A DNA stretch of 64,000 nucleotides from positions 77,481,100 to 77,545,099 of the forward strand of contig OX375872.1 of NCBI GenBank assembly GCA_947359465.1, in the 5' to 3' direction. Under the pieces are notes generated by a model. That model saw nothing but the letters and a program-made list of their open reading frames with translations. It made no database searches and was not told the origin of the DNA. Origin of the DNA: Metellina segmentata. Lineage: Eukaryota; Arthropoda; Arachnida; Araneae; Tetragnathidae. Each line of letters opens with the position of its first letter. The stretch's first letter is position 1. The position numbers were made by a program, and so were the translations under genes. Shown piece by piece: positions 46,381 through 58,540 of this stretch.

Positions 46381-47604
46381 TAGTATGATAAAAATGGATA
46401 TTCTAACTTTGGAATTAATAAATACAACCTGCGGACATTTCCCATTCCATGAAAAGATTTCATACATTTGCAATCAGTATGTATCTAAAATAACGTTTAA
46501 AACAAAATAACGAGTGGAATGTGTTTCTAATTGTAAATTGAAATTTATACTGTCTTAAAATATTAAAAATAGTTAAGCGAAATGTAAAAACTTGTGCAAA
46601 ATCGTTCTCTGTCTTGGCGATTATGTTTTGGAAACAAAGGTACTATATTCTTTCGTGTCTCACGATAAAAATGTTATGAATTTGGTAACATCAATTTAAG
46701 TACATCACAAAATTATTTTTCTTGCTGAGAAAAATTGTTTTGTATCCACCCATCTGTGCAAACTGTAATTACATAAGAATAATATTTAAAATAAAAGATA
46801 ACGTTTGAAACTTTTAATTATATATTAAATAAAATCAATTTCTTAAAAATAGGATTAAAGCATTTTCTAAGCCGTATTGTAATTGTGAATTTGTATTTAT
46901 GATTTTTTGGAACTATAAGTAAAACAGTTTATATTTACTTGTAATAAGAACTTGTAAAGATGTGCACCTGCTGAAAATTCATTTATTCAGTTCTTGTGTA
47001 TTTAAAATTTTTATTTTGTTCCATTTATTAGTTTTCCCAAAGATGAAGAAAGAAGAAAATCGTTTTAATTAATTAATCGAAGAATTTTGTTTCTGTCTTT
47101 AGTTCATTTAAAATGTGATGAATGTGACAATAAATTTCATTCGTTTACTGTTTCTTATTCATCTTTTTTATTTATTAAATATTGATTTCACACACAAGCA
47201 ATAAAAATTCAATATAAAAATCTTTACCAAACTTTTGTACATGCTTAAAAGCATAAAAATTGTCAAGAGTTATTGACATCATCACTTCAAATTCATATAT
47301 GGACACACAGTTGCAACTTAATTAGTTTTTGAACCAGAAATCTAAAATTGCAAAATAGCTAACATCAAGTGTATAGTTTAAAATAATTTCCTTCAATTTT
47401 AAAGATTTTGTGTATAACTTTTCTTGTTAATATTTTTCTGCGTAATATCTTGAATAAATTTGTGTTTATGGAAACGTAAGCAATTAAGAATCCATAATAT
47501 CAATAAAAGATTTAGTGGTAACCCAAACGTTATTTGAACAGGGAATCTTCTTATCTATTTTCAGTATTTTTATTTTATGCATCAGTAAAATATTTATTCA
47601 TGCA

Positions 47605-48460
47605 GTCATTTCCAAACTGGGCATTTATTTTTCAATTTATTCCAACTCGTGCTAACCTTATTACATTGAAATAAGTTTAAATTATTTTCTAAAATGAAAT
47701 CTTTTGAGATAATTTCTTCACACCTAATACAGTTTTTGAAGAAATATATATAAAATATTGTATTAATTAAAGAAAGTCGAGTTTAGAACAACTATCTTAT
47801 ACCAAATTTTAATCTGAACTCATGACGTGAGAGCAATCTATTGACTACATTTTATTTATCTCAAGCGTACTGCTTTGTTTGTAAATGTGCTGGTTAACCT
47901 TAATCCCAATGAGAACTTCAGTTAATTATAAAAAAGCTCAAATAACTAAAAACATTAGAAAGTAATATGAATTAAAAAAATATTCAGCAATGTAATAGTA
48001 AACATTAATTTGTATTGCCCAACAATGGTAAAATGTAACTCAAATTCAAGGAGCATTCAGTATTATGCATATTCAATATTATGCACATCAAATTAAAGTT
48101 ATTTCCAAACATGGGTATTTATTTTTCAATTAAATCCAACTCATGCTAACCTCAATAAGTTTTTCCAAAAGTTTGAAATATTTTCTGAAATTAAATCAGA
48201 TAATTTCTCTACAACGAATACAGTTGATGAACTATAAATAAAATATGGTATTAATCTATTGACTACCGTTTATTTATCTTAAGTGTACTGGTTAACCTTA
48301 ATCCCAATGAGAACTTAATACCATAATAAAACTAAAAACATTAAAAAGTGATACGAATTCAAAAAATATTCAGAAGTGAAAAAGTAAATTAATTTGCATT
48401 GCCCAAAAATGTTAAAATGTAACTCAAATTCCAGAAATACTCAGTATTATGCTCATCGAA
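47605..48460. repeat. Diverged tandem duplication (~490 and ~360 bp)
   Basis: 47609-48101 and 48102-48460 share 'atttatttttcaatt', 'ggttaaccttaatcccaatg' and 'taaaatgtaactcaaattc' in the same order. The second copy is shortened. Confidence 0.75.
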
Positions 48461-48631
48461 TCGTTAACTTTTTATGAGAAAATGTCGCCAAGAGAGGCGC
48501 TAAATGGCCAAATCAAGCAACCAAGCTGAATTTTCGTAAAACAGTCACGTGACTACTGACAACATGTTGCGGACGCTTTGCGAAGCTCTTCTCAATAGCG
48601 ATGCTCAGTCTACTTATATTAGAAGTCTATG

Positions 48632-48870
48632 GAGGAGACTAGCAAACGGAGGGTTGCGAGTTCGAATCCAACCAAAGATTATCGTGTACAAAGGGGGCTG
48701 GTGTTCTACGGTTGTGTGTTGTGGAGGTTTGGAGAGCCTGCTCAGGTGTTGACTCGCCATCTGACAGTGGTTCATAATTACGTGGTGTTGTCCTAGGATC
48801 TTTCCGCTTTCTGGGGATGATCTCGAAACTTCCCCAATAGCCCGTTGTGTTGCTTTAGTGCGACGCTAAT
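48632..48870 (+). repeat. SINE family 2, right part
   Basis: Starts inside the head (ggagactagcaaacggaggg), with GAGTTCGAATCC and shared body. Its left part is at 45628-45660. Confidence 0.78.
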
Positions 48871-48899
48871 TAAATATCTACATACCAAGCCAGCGTGAG

Positions 48900-49395
48900 G
48901 TAATGGTAATGGTAATTTTAGTTAACGTCGTACTAGAGCAACACAACGGGATATTGACGACGGTCCGAAATCAGTCCCTTAAGGGTAATGGTAATGGTAA
49001 TTTTAGTTAACGTCGTACTACAGAAACACAACGGGCTATTGACGACGGTCCGGAATCAGTCCCTTAAGGGAAAGATTCGAGGACAATACCTCGTAATTTT
49101 GAACCACGGTCAGATGACGAAGCAACACCTGAGCTCAGTCCCTTAAGGGAAAGATCCGAGGACAAAACCTCGTAATTTTGAACCACGGTCAGATGACGAA
49201 GCAACACCTGAGCTGGCACCCCACTCTCCAAACTTCCACGCCAACCCAACGTGAGGACTTTCGGTCACGACAGATCTAAGGTGCACCAGCCGCCTCTACA
49301 CCATACGTTTACAAACATCCATGCCCGGACCCGAACCAGGAACCTTCCGATATAAAGGCTAACACCTTAACCACTATACCAGTTGGTCGGCTACT
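48900..49395 (-). repeat. SINE family 1 with repeated tail and body
   Basis: The tail block (ggtaatggtaattttagtta) occurs twice, at 48901 and 48987, and the body block beginning cagtcccttaagggaaaga occurs twice, at ~49057 and ~49136. The head with 'actataccagttggtcgg' closes the copy at 49393. Confidence 0.82.
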
Positions 49396-49439
49396 GAGTC
49401 TAGGATCAACACCTAGGGAAAGATCCGCATAGTTTTGAG

Positions 49440-49745
49440 TGGCCGCGGTGGCCCTGTTGGAACAGTATCGGATTAGCAACTGGAGGGTTGCGAGTTCAAA
49501 TCCACCAAACACCGTCGTGTACAAAGGGGGCTGATGCACGTTAAATCTGTCGTTACCTCAAATGTCCTCATCGTTGGCATGATGTGGAAGTTTAGAGAGT
49601 GGGATGCCAGCTCACAGATCTTGCCTAGTGTTCTGAACGTGGCCAAAAATTACGTGGTGTTGTCCTTGATTCTTACCCTTGAGGATTGATCCCGGACCGT
49701 CGTCAATAGCCCTATGTGTTGCTCCAGTATGGCGTTAATTAAATA
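49440..49745 (+). repeat. SINE family 2
   Basis: Head 'ggccgcggtggccctgttgg', GAGTTCAAATCC, linker and body, ending 'tatggcgttaatt'. Confidence 0.82.
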
Positions 49746-50934
49746 TCTACCTGCTGAGTAGTTTTGAACAATGGTCAGATGGACGAGATCGCACTTGAGC
49801 ACATCCTTATTCTCGAAATTTCCACAACACGCTACAAGTGCTGTTTGCCCCATCAAAAAGTTTCCTTTTCTCACTGTGATCTTACGTTGTTGTAAATTTT
49901 GTTTACCGTAAACCCATCGTAGAGTCGGTATCTCATGATGGAGTTGACCCTCGAATCTTTCCTTTTGGGCAGAAAACCGGTCCGTCGCCTCGGATCATTC
50001 CTTTCGGGGGTTGATTCAGGACCGTCAACAGTAGCCCGTTGTGTTGCTCTAGTACAACGTTAATTAACATTTGTATTTCATAAATGGGTTCTCGCGAATT
50101 TGTGGATTGATCCCGGACTATTGTCAATAGCCCGTTTTATTGTCAATACTTGTTGCTCTGGTACTATCGTTAATTAACCGTACCTTGCGTCACCTCTCGG
50201 ATCGTTGTGTTGCTCTAGTACGACGTTAATTAGAAGTTACCAAAATATATTATTACCTTATCTCGCGAATTAGAAAAATTATTTACTTAAATACTTTCTA
50301 GTAAATTTTACCATAGATTTGTATGTACATTAACAGAAAATAATTTTGTCGAATCTGACGGTGAAAACACTTTTGGTAAAAATGATTGGCAATTTTTAAT
50401 TAACGTCGTACTAGAGCTATACATCGGGCTATTGACGGCTGTCCGGGATCAATCCCCTAAGGGAAAGATCCTAGGACATCACGTAATTTTGAATCACGAT
50501 TATGATGATCAGGTAAAAATGAAATTACGTACAAATTTTTTAACCTTGTCACGACATGTTCGTTTTAATCTAATAAACTTGAAAATATCAAGGTTTGGTA
50601 GGTATGTAGGTATTTTAATTAACGTCTGACCGGAACACAAAGGGCTATTGACGACAATCCTATATCTATCCTCTAAAGGAAATATACGATTACACCACGT
50701 AAAGTAAGTACCTAAAAAAATAATATATTTAATGTAATTAAAACGCATCTATATATGGGTGACACAATACGGTATTTCGTGTTAAACCCATATTTCAGGT
50801 AGGTATTTTAATTTACGTCGTACTGGAGCAACACAACCCAATTTCAGAAGAAAAAGAAATTGAAAAACCTTTTTGGTATAATCCACTAATATGTTATTCA
50901 GAAATAACACTGCATTCCTAACAATTTTCGTTAA
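49746..50934. repeat. Cluster of SINE body fragments
   Basis: Plus-strand tail pieces at ~49930-50070, 50100-50175 and 50190-50230; minus-strand pieces at 50385-50500, 50615-50705 and 50795-50835. All match the shared body or tail; no head. No gene. Confidence 0.6.
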
Positions 50935-51237
50935 GGTGTTATCCTCTAGATAGGAAGGTTCTTGGTTCGAATCCGGGTCCGGGCATGGATGTTTGTAAAC
51001 GTATGGTGTAGAGGCGGCTGGTGCACCTTAAATCTGTCGTGGCCGAAAGTCCTCACGTTGGGTTGGCGTGGAAGTTTGGAGTGGGGTGCCAGCTCAGGTG
51101 TTGCTTCGTCATCTGACCGTGGTTCAAAATTACGAGGTGTTGTCCTCGAATCTTTCCCTTAAGGGACTGATTCCGGACCGTCGTCAATAGCCCGTTGTGT
51201 TGCTCTAGTACGACGTTAACTAAAAATTACCAATTAC
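50935..51237 (+). repeat. SINE family 1
   Basis: Head from 'aaggtgttatcctctagata', GGTTCGAATCCGGGTCCGGG, linker, body, and tail gtacgacgttaactaaaaat. Confidence 0.85.
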
Positions 51238-51496
51238 CTAACAATTTTCATTAAAAAGTTTAGACATTCAAATGGCAATTAAAAGGCTCTGGGCAACAGT
51301 GATACCACAAATTTTTCAGGCAATAATTTTTTTTTCTCAAGTTTTAAATAATTCTAAAATTATGTTATTCATTATTCAAGTGGTCGTTACCTAAACTTTG
51401 AAGTATCAAGTACCCATAAAAACAATCAACCTTTTTTATCCTAGTGATTATTTGATTTCATTCTGCGGCTTATTACCGTCTCCCGAAGCCCTTCAA

Positions 51497-51696
51497 TTAA
51501 CCCTGAAAGTGGTTTCAACGACATATCTCGTCCATGTAGGTCTAACCAAATTTGCAAATATTCGAGATATCTCGTCAAGATATCTAGTTCACTATCGTCA
51601 GTTTTTTCTAATGACGACACATGTCATCCATCAAGTTTTGATCATTTTTTGGAATGACGAAATATCTCATCGAGACAATAACCATGAGTGTTTTAA
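51497..51696. mobile_element. Palindromic TTAA-type MITE, copy G
   Basis: TTAACCCTGAAAGTGGTTTC at 51497, cgagatatctcgtcaagata inside, right end worn at TTAA 51693-51696. Confidence 0.75.
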
Positions 51697-52829
51697 ATGT
51701 CATAACATTTGTATGGTATAAAATGAGTTTTAAATAATTTTAGACCAGTCAACAATTAAATATTTAATCGATTGAGTTTATTCAAAGGGTAGGTCAATAG
51801 AAAATATATTTCGGATGCTTCATGAAAATTAATTTGCAAATGCAAAAATGTTAATACAAATATTAATTTTTAAAAAGCATGAAGGTAAATAAAAATATCA
51901 ATTTTTAAAAAGTATTAAGGTAAATAAAAATTAACTATAGCAAACAGGTTATTTTCTGTGACTTATCACCGTTTTCAGATTCCCTTCAATATTAAATGTT
52001 GCATTCAACAAATTCAACAAATTGAGATAAAATGACTAAATAACATTTTTTAGACAACAGAACGCAATTAAATTTTTAAATAATTCAGACTTTTCGAAGG
52101 GTAGGTCAATAGAAACTTATTTCGGATTCTTCATGAAAATTTATAGTCAAAAAGTTCATCCAAATATGAAGATTTTAAAATTTTAAAGGTACAGGAAAAC
52201 ACATTATTTTTAAAAATTCGTCATTTCCTCAGTCTTAATATCTTGTAAAATACCTTTCAATCCAAAGAGCTGTAACTAATAGTTGAAGAGAAAACTTCAT
52301 GATGGGAAACTGCGTGCACTTTCAGCGGAAGTTCATGTTAAACAGCGCTAACCCTTTTAGACAACGCCAGGCTTCGATAAAGATCGTTAAGGCTCAAAGA
52401 ACAGACTCGGGAAGGTTTTTGCTTACACGGCAATCGCATCGATTAGCAGCACGAGAAATCACTATTCGTGCAAAGCGCTCCTAGTTATACTTTACCAACC
52501 ACCTGTCATCAATGAAAACCATTTACTCTTAAAGTAAATAAACTGATGCGTGACTATTAGTGGCATGATTTTTGGCATGTGAAACTAAACTAATACATCG
52601 GTCAAGTGGACTTTAAATGGAAAGTTATACAAAAATTGAAGCATCCTATTTGGTTATATGTTGCTATGTATTTATGGTTTAATCTTTTAACTACTGCTAG
52701 ATACAACAAGCGCGATTCTTATAATTTGCAAGGCAAAACTGCTGTAACGACCGTAGTGTAAATTATTTCTTGGCACGATCCTTATAACTTTCCAATGTAT
52801 AACTGATGCACTCGCTGCTGTCTAAATTC
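51697..52829. other. AT-rich stretch with a local duplication
   Basis: 51741-51840 and 52051-52150 share 'gggtaggtcaatagaaa' and 'tttcggat-cttcatgaaaa' (310-bp spacing). No supported gene. Confidence 0.4.
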
Positions 52830-53320
52830 TTTGTTGGCATGATCATGACTCTACCGGCCGTAGTGGAAAAGTTAAGGGCCATATTTAGCCAAGCTGCGCC
52901 CAAACAGATGTCAAATAATGGCTGGTTTTGGGTGTTATGGCACCAGGGCCATATTTGGCCAATCTACGCGAAACATAAGACCTACGTCAGGTAAAATACG
53001 TTGAAAAAGGAGAAGAGGAATTGGGGAATAGAGTAATGGGATAAAAGCAGGAAAAGATCGCTTAGGTATCCTGGGAGCGTAACACCCATGCTAACTAGAG
53101 TAAACCGCATGGAAAAGAGAACCTCGCTTTGTGAAGCCCGTACACACTTAACGGATGTGACTCTGAGTGCAAACAGTAATGTACATACGTATCTAAGTTT
53201 TTACTGACACAGAAGAGAAATACTCCATGGTAAGTTATAGGACCTGCACATCATACATCTCGCAGGTTGCTAGCGCACAAGGCAAACTTACTAAGTCACG
53301 GCAGCGGCTTGAGACATTCA
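52830..53320 (-). repeat. SINE family 3, long copy
   Basis: Left part repeats 'gggccatatttggccaa'-type sequence twice (52877, 52949); the middle has 'tgtgaagcccgtacacactt'; the right end is a tRNA-like head on the minus strand (tgctagcgcacaaggc). tRNA-derived by the head structure (inference). Confidence 0.65.
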
Positions 53321-53377
53321 GAATTGAGATTTAAGTGTTGTAGGATAAACACAAAAGCACAATAAAAATTAAAAATA

Positions 53378-53383
53378 TTTATT
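53378..53383 (-). terminator. Candidate polyadenylation signal of the WAP-domain gene
   Basis: AATAAA on the minus strand 358 bp after the stop codon at 53741-53743. Confidence 0.35.
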
Positions 53384-53740
53384 GACAAATTAAAAATGTC
53401 ACCAAAAATGGAAACTGAATACTGCCTTTAAAAGACGCATGAAAAAACGCAAATTGACAGCGTAACGGCTTCACGCATTGCTTCGGCAGAAGGCAAAACA
53501 TCACGCAACCTTTGGTTTCTTGAATAAAGGCAAAACATTGAATCATAATCAACAATTTTAGAATGCAATTTGGATTAACAATTTAGAAAATTTTGTAGGT
53601 ATGAAAATCATCAGACCACAAGGTTTGAAAAGTGGAATTAACAACCAGTTAAGTTCGCTAAAATGCAATAAAAGATTAACGGCTAAAAACATCGCGCTGT
53701 AATAGTTTCTTGAAACATGTGTTGAAATGCTTTATGCAAT

Positions 53741-54948
53741 TTAAACCTCAATGCAGGTCTTAGAACATCTAATCCTACAGCATATTCGCGATCCAAGACA
53801 ATGGCTATTCACTGCACACGCATCTTGAGATAGAAACCAGAACAAACATATTCCAGGTGGAGGGCACTTGTGTACAGCATTGGTAGAGTTGTTCGAGTCC
53901 ACTTCAGTAAGAGCAACTTCAGTAAAGTCAGTTTCATTAGTTAGGCTTGACATATTAGAAATCGACGTTTCGTTGATTTTTTCCATGGGTTCAGTGAAAT
54001 TAGTTAATTCCAAGGATTCAGTGACATTTTCAAGTTTAGTATCTAGGGTTTCATTTCCAAATTCAGCAAAGTCTGTTTCATTTGTTACGGTTGACAGATT
54101 TGAAATCAATGTGCCGTTCATGTCCCCCGTGTGTTCAGTGACGTTAGTTAATTCTAGGGGTTCATCGACATTTTCAAGTTCAGTCGAGTTAAGAAAATTA
54201 GGAGTTTCGTTTTTGATTTCCACGAGTTCAGTGATGTTCGTGGTGCTGTTTTTGTCTTCAAACATTTCAAACTCTTTAACACTTTCAGAGCCATTTAAGT
54301 TAACATCAGATGAATTAAAAAGTTCTTGCACGACCGTTATTTGACCAGAATTTGAACCATCACCGTCTTCTGGAGTAGGCATCACTACATCCAGAAAAGA
54401 ATGAAATTCGTTTTCTTCAATGATATGATCAGTTAGGGAGTCCGTAAAATTAAAAACCTCCATTGCCTTAGCCGCATTTTTTGCAACTTCAGAATTTCTG
54501 AAGAACTCAAATCCAAGATTTGAAAATATTCCTTCACTTGCGTTCACATCAGATAGGTTTTCCACTTCTCCCAAAATTCCAGACTCAACGTTGTCAATGT
54601 CAATGTTTGAACCCAAACTTCCGTTTATTTCTTCAACACCATCACTTATATCCCCCGAAAAATTCATATCGTGGTTGCTTTCAGCTTCATTTCGAGGTAG
54701 TGATGAGGAGGCATTTGAATCGCTTCCATTAAGTCGGACTTTGAACTCCTCGACCCTAGATTCAGTTTCATTAAGTCCTTTAGTTTGGTTAGACACTTCT
54801 CCAAATGAACTCTCGTCTCCAATAATGCCGTTGTCAGCAATGTCATCCGATGCGACTTCGCTTACTATGCTGCTAGGAAATTCAACGTTTGTAAAAGCGG
54901 ATTTTGTTTCGTTGGACACGCGGGCGAGTGTCGAGTTATTGCTCCCAT
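53741..54948 (-). CDS. Sequon-rich secreted protein with C-terminal WAP-like domain, exon 2
   Basis: Starts at acceptor tttttttcag, two bases completing Asp148, then GSNNSTLARVSNETK. Exon 1 is at 61801-62242; together 549 residues. About 360 residues are acidic and rich in Asn, Ser, Thr and Glu, with some 25-30 N-x-S/T sequons, so heavily N-glycosylated if secreted. A ~45-residue unit recurs (LELTNVTEHTGDMNGTLISN versus LELTNFTEPMEKINETSISN, each followed by ...TNETDF). The last 42 residues hold eight cysteines (KCPPPGIC, DAC, SHC, ICC, RC, KTC), the four-disulphide WAP layout. WAP domains are often protease inhibitors or antimicrobial; the role here is unknown, and mucin-like or gland-secreted matrix is an inference. 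Confidence 0.85.
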
Positions 54949-56494
54949 CTGAAAAAAAAGTAGGGAAAATTAGTTTTTGTTCACATGATCTAGATTACCT
55001 AAATATATAAAACAGAGTTGGCGTGCGTCTGTCTGTCCTCGATACACATCTAGACCGTTTTACCAATCCATATAAAATTGAGTACACGTATTCTTCAGAA
55101 CCCTGCGGGTAACGTAAGCTGATACTAATCCCCCGTTCTATTAATCTTGGGTTTGCAGAGGGGACTTAAGCCAATTCGACATCACCATATGAATAACAGT
55201 GACTATCCGAACTATCAGTCAACCAATTCCCATAAAATATAATACACTCATCCTTTAGAATACTGTGGGAAACATAGGCTGGATATAAATCCCGTTCTAT
55301 TTGTCCTGAATTTGCAGAGGGACTAAAACCAATTTGAAATCTACATAGGAATAGTATTGAGTAATATTACGATGAATTATAAACAATTAAAACCCGAGCA
55401 ACGCCGCGTAATTCAGCTAACACATGATTTTTTATTTGATTATATAACGCCAATTAATTAACGTCTTGTAATCAAAGGTCAGCAGAATATTATTGACCTT
55501 CGATTATGGTTAACTAAACTACCATGTCAATCGAAAAGGTTTACAAGTTTGATCTTTTTGAGTGTATAATTATTTCACGCTCTTTATACAACTATCTAGT
55601 TGGTTAGTTCTTATAGCACACAAGATCTAGATCTGGCCAAGAAAATTATTTACAAGTACCTAATTCTAGTACTCGTCGGTTTACGGTGCGCCAGTCGTTA
55701 ACCGCCAAATGTGGCAACTTGTTTAATTTTACGTGATGACTAATCTTGCTTACAAACGGTGACGGGAAATTTAACTAGACAAGAAGGATAGGAATGGCAA
55801 TCTTAACGATGTATGCACCTTCATGAAATAATGGCCATTTTATTAAAATGGAGGTAAATAAACGTTTATAGATGCCGACGTTTACTCCCTTTCAACTGTT
55901 TGCATATGGAATCCGTAGCAATAGTTATATTTATGATCAACTCGCATGTGTTCGTATCCGGCATATTCTAATTAATCTGATTTCCAACAGTCAGTAAATT
56001 ATACTTCCTTCATCCACGTTTTCTTGCAACTCCAATCCAAAGTTTTCCATAATGGTCCGACAATGCCATTGAAAGAGTTTTTTCGATTCAGGGCAAATCT
56101 CGGCCGAATACCCACTGCGGTGGAAGAACAACGAATTTTCAAAAGTTACCACATTTGGAAGCTTTGGCGCATAATTACAACTGGCAACCGTTAACCGAAA
56201 AGTACCCTAATTACTAATGCTAGAATTTTTTAACAGCTTGAAAAGGTAGACCTCCAAGTTTAGTCTTTCCGAGTTGGCGATAGTTGCAAGCTTTTTATGC
56301 AAATAACTATATGGTTAGTTTTTATGGCGATAGGACCAGATCTGGCCAATTTGAGCAAAGCAAAGTTTTCAAGTATCCAATTCTTAATATAACAATGTGA
56401 CCATTCAACCAACTGTTTATAAATAGAGCTGTTTCAAGGCGCTGAAGCATCAAATTATTCTATACGAAATATTGAAACTTAACTCTGAATACCA

Positions 56495-56735
56495 AAAACT
56501 GATTGATTGGGTTTTATGACGCAAGGGTCCTATTTGGTCAAGCTGCGCCAAATGTCATGTAAATGGGCATACACACAAGGAAAGGTTAGGTATTTTAATT
56601 AATCTCGAACTGGCACAAAAGGAAAGATTCACTGGCACAGAAAAAATATACTCAAGGTGGAATCGATCCTATGCCACTTGAATGCTGCTTTAGCAGTCAG
56701 CAAACTCATTGAACCACGACTAAACATGGGGATAT
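56495..56735 (-). repeat. SINE family 3
   Basis: gattgggttttatgacgcaa, ggtcaagctgcgccaaatg, and a degraded tRNA-like head (tttagcagtcagcaaactca). Confidence 0.65.
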
Positions 56736-56784
56736 TACTTTCTTGACTAGCACGGTAGTATAAATTTCAATGTTTTTGAAGTAG

Positions 56785-57065
56785 GTAGTTAATTAACGTC
56801 ACACTGGACTAACACAGGTTCGGGACGGTTCGGGATCAATCTCCAAGGGAAAAATTAGAAGACAACACGTTATTTTGAAGCACTCAGTAGACGAGGTAAC
56901 ACCCGATCTGGCACACCACTCTCGAACCTTCCACTGCCAATACGAGGACATTTGAGACCACGAAAGACGTAACGTTCACCAGCCTCCTTTATACACGATG
57001 GTCTTTGGTTGGAATCAAACTCACAACCCTCTGGTTAGTAATCCGTTACTCTTCCAACTACCGAT
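56785..57065 (-). repeat. SINE family 2
   Basis: Tail, shared body, linker (ttggttggaatcaaactcac) and head ending cttccaactaccgat. Confidence 0.75.
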
Positions 57066-57659
57066 AAGAACAAATGAAACTCATCAAAAGATACTAGTCT
57101 CGTTCATTACAGAAAATGTTTTGTATTGAGAATTAGGAAAATTTGGTAATCTTTTCCTAATTTAAACTAAGCAGTCAGAATGTCTGTCAATACATTACAA
57201 ATACTTTCGGATCTCAGAATTTTATCCTTAAAAGTCACGACAGCATTTTACACCCCAAAAAAACGTCCCCTTTTCTTTAACGGTACGTGAACTATTTGCG
57301 TCGTTGTTTCGACACGCAAATATCTTATACCTCACGACATCCAGAGAGTTCTTTTCTGCATGATTTGCAATTTTCTATTCAAGAAAAATTAAGTTATATG
57401 AAGGAAAAAATAGCAAAAATGCGTGGCTACTGAACAAGGGCGAGACCTTCAACTTTTTAAACATGGTAAAGCTTTCAGAAGTATTGGAAACTAGGATTTA
57501 GTCTCGCACTTATTCAAAGTATGTGGGAAAATTAGAAGAAACAAATGTTGAGCTGTCTACAACTATAGCATAGCAAGAGAAAGGATATATAGTAAAAAAA
57601 GTACTGAAAATTTCCACTTTAACGACCTGTAATCAAATGCCATTACAGGCATTTCAGTG

Positions 57660-57950
57660 GTAGGAAGGTATTCTAATTAACGTTGCACTAGATTGCTATT
57701 GGTAACGGTTCAAACTCTAAGGGAAAGACCCGAGGAAAACACCAAGTAATTAAGAACCACAGTCAGATGACGAGGCAACACCTGAGCAGACACCCTACTC
57801 TCGAAACTTCCATACCACGCCAACTTGAGGACACGACAGATTAACTTGCACCAGCCCATGTTGTACATAACATTCCTTTATTGAATTCGAACTCTCAACC
57901 CACCGGTTGCTAATCCGTTACTCTTCCAATCGGGCCAAAGCAGCCCTGTC
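57660..57950 (-). repeat. SINE family 2
   Basis: Tail 'ttaattaacgttgcactaga', body, linker 'attgaattcgaactctcaac', and head 'cttccaatcgggccaaagca'. Confidence 0.8.
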
Positions 57951-57967
57951 ATTTCAGTTGAAAAAAT

Positions 57968-58185
57968 CAATTGGTTGGTTGGTTTCATGACTCAAGTGCC
58001 CTATTTGACCATGCTGTGCCAGAGACAAGTCAGTATCATGTAATAGGCTGATACGAACAATGAAAGTTTTACTGACACAGAAGATAGAAATACACCCGAC
58101 ATGAATCGAACTTGCGCCTCCTACGGCTCGAAGGTTGCTAGCGCAGTGGGTGTATACCCACTGAGCCACGACAGCCCCCCAAAAA
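57968..58185 (-). repeat. SINE family 3, compact copy
   Basis: ggttggtttcatgactcaag on the left, and a well-preserved tRNA-like head on the right (minus strand: gctgtcgtggctcagtgggt, then GGTTGCTAGCGC in plus orientation and a GTTCGATTC box). Confidence 0.78.
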
Positions 58186-58214
58186 GTTTAATGAAACTAA
58201 GGTTGTGATTTTTT

Positions 58215-58540
58215 TTAAGTTAACGTCGTATTAGAGCAACACAACGAGCTATTGACGACAGTCCGGAATCAATCCCCTAAGGGACAGATTCTAGGTCAAC
58301 ACGCAATTTTGAACCACGGTCAGATGACGAGGTAACACTCGAGCTGGCACCCCACTCTCCAAACTTCCACACGAACCCGACATAAGGACTTTTGGCCACT
58401 ACAGATTTAAGGTGCATCAGCTACCTCTACACAATACGCTTACAAGCATTCATGCACCGACCCGGATTCGAACCAGATCCAGGAACCTTCCGATCTAAAG
58501 GCTAACATCTTAACCACCAGACCAGTTGGTCGGCGAAACA
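58215..58540 (-). repeat. SINE family 1, full length
   Basis: Tail, body, linker (cgcttacaagcattcatgca), GGATTCGAACC with a 9-bp internal repeat (agatccagg), and head 'ccagaccagttggtcggc'. Confidence 0.85.

Larger units (their letters stand above)
45661..48631. mobile_element. 3-kb hAT-like element inserted in a SINE
   Basis: 8-bp target duplication GAGGAGAC at 45653-45660 and 48632-48639. Ends CATAGA...ATATAA-AGTAGA-TGAGC inverted; sub-terminal GTCACGTGA on both sides. The flanks 45628-45660 and 48632-48870 are two halves of one family 2 SINE. The AT-rich interior has no transposase, a 438-bp MITE (45943-46380) and a tandem duplication (47605-48460). Confidence 0.8.

Noticed and set aside
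50962..51162. Frame with repeated WCRGGWCTLNLSWPKVLTL-type peptide, also found at several other sites
   Set aside because: It is the reading frame of the SINE family 1 linker and body; each occurrence coincides with a SINE copy.
53868..55010. Plus-strand frames of 139 and 158 codons
   Set aside because: Antisense shadows of the WAP-domain gene exon; the minus strand has splice sites, sequons and the cysteine pattern.
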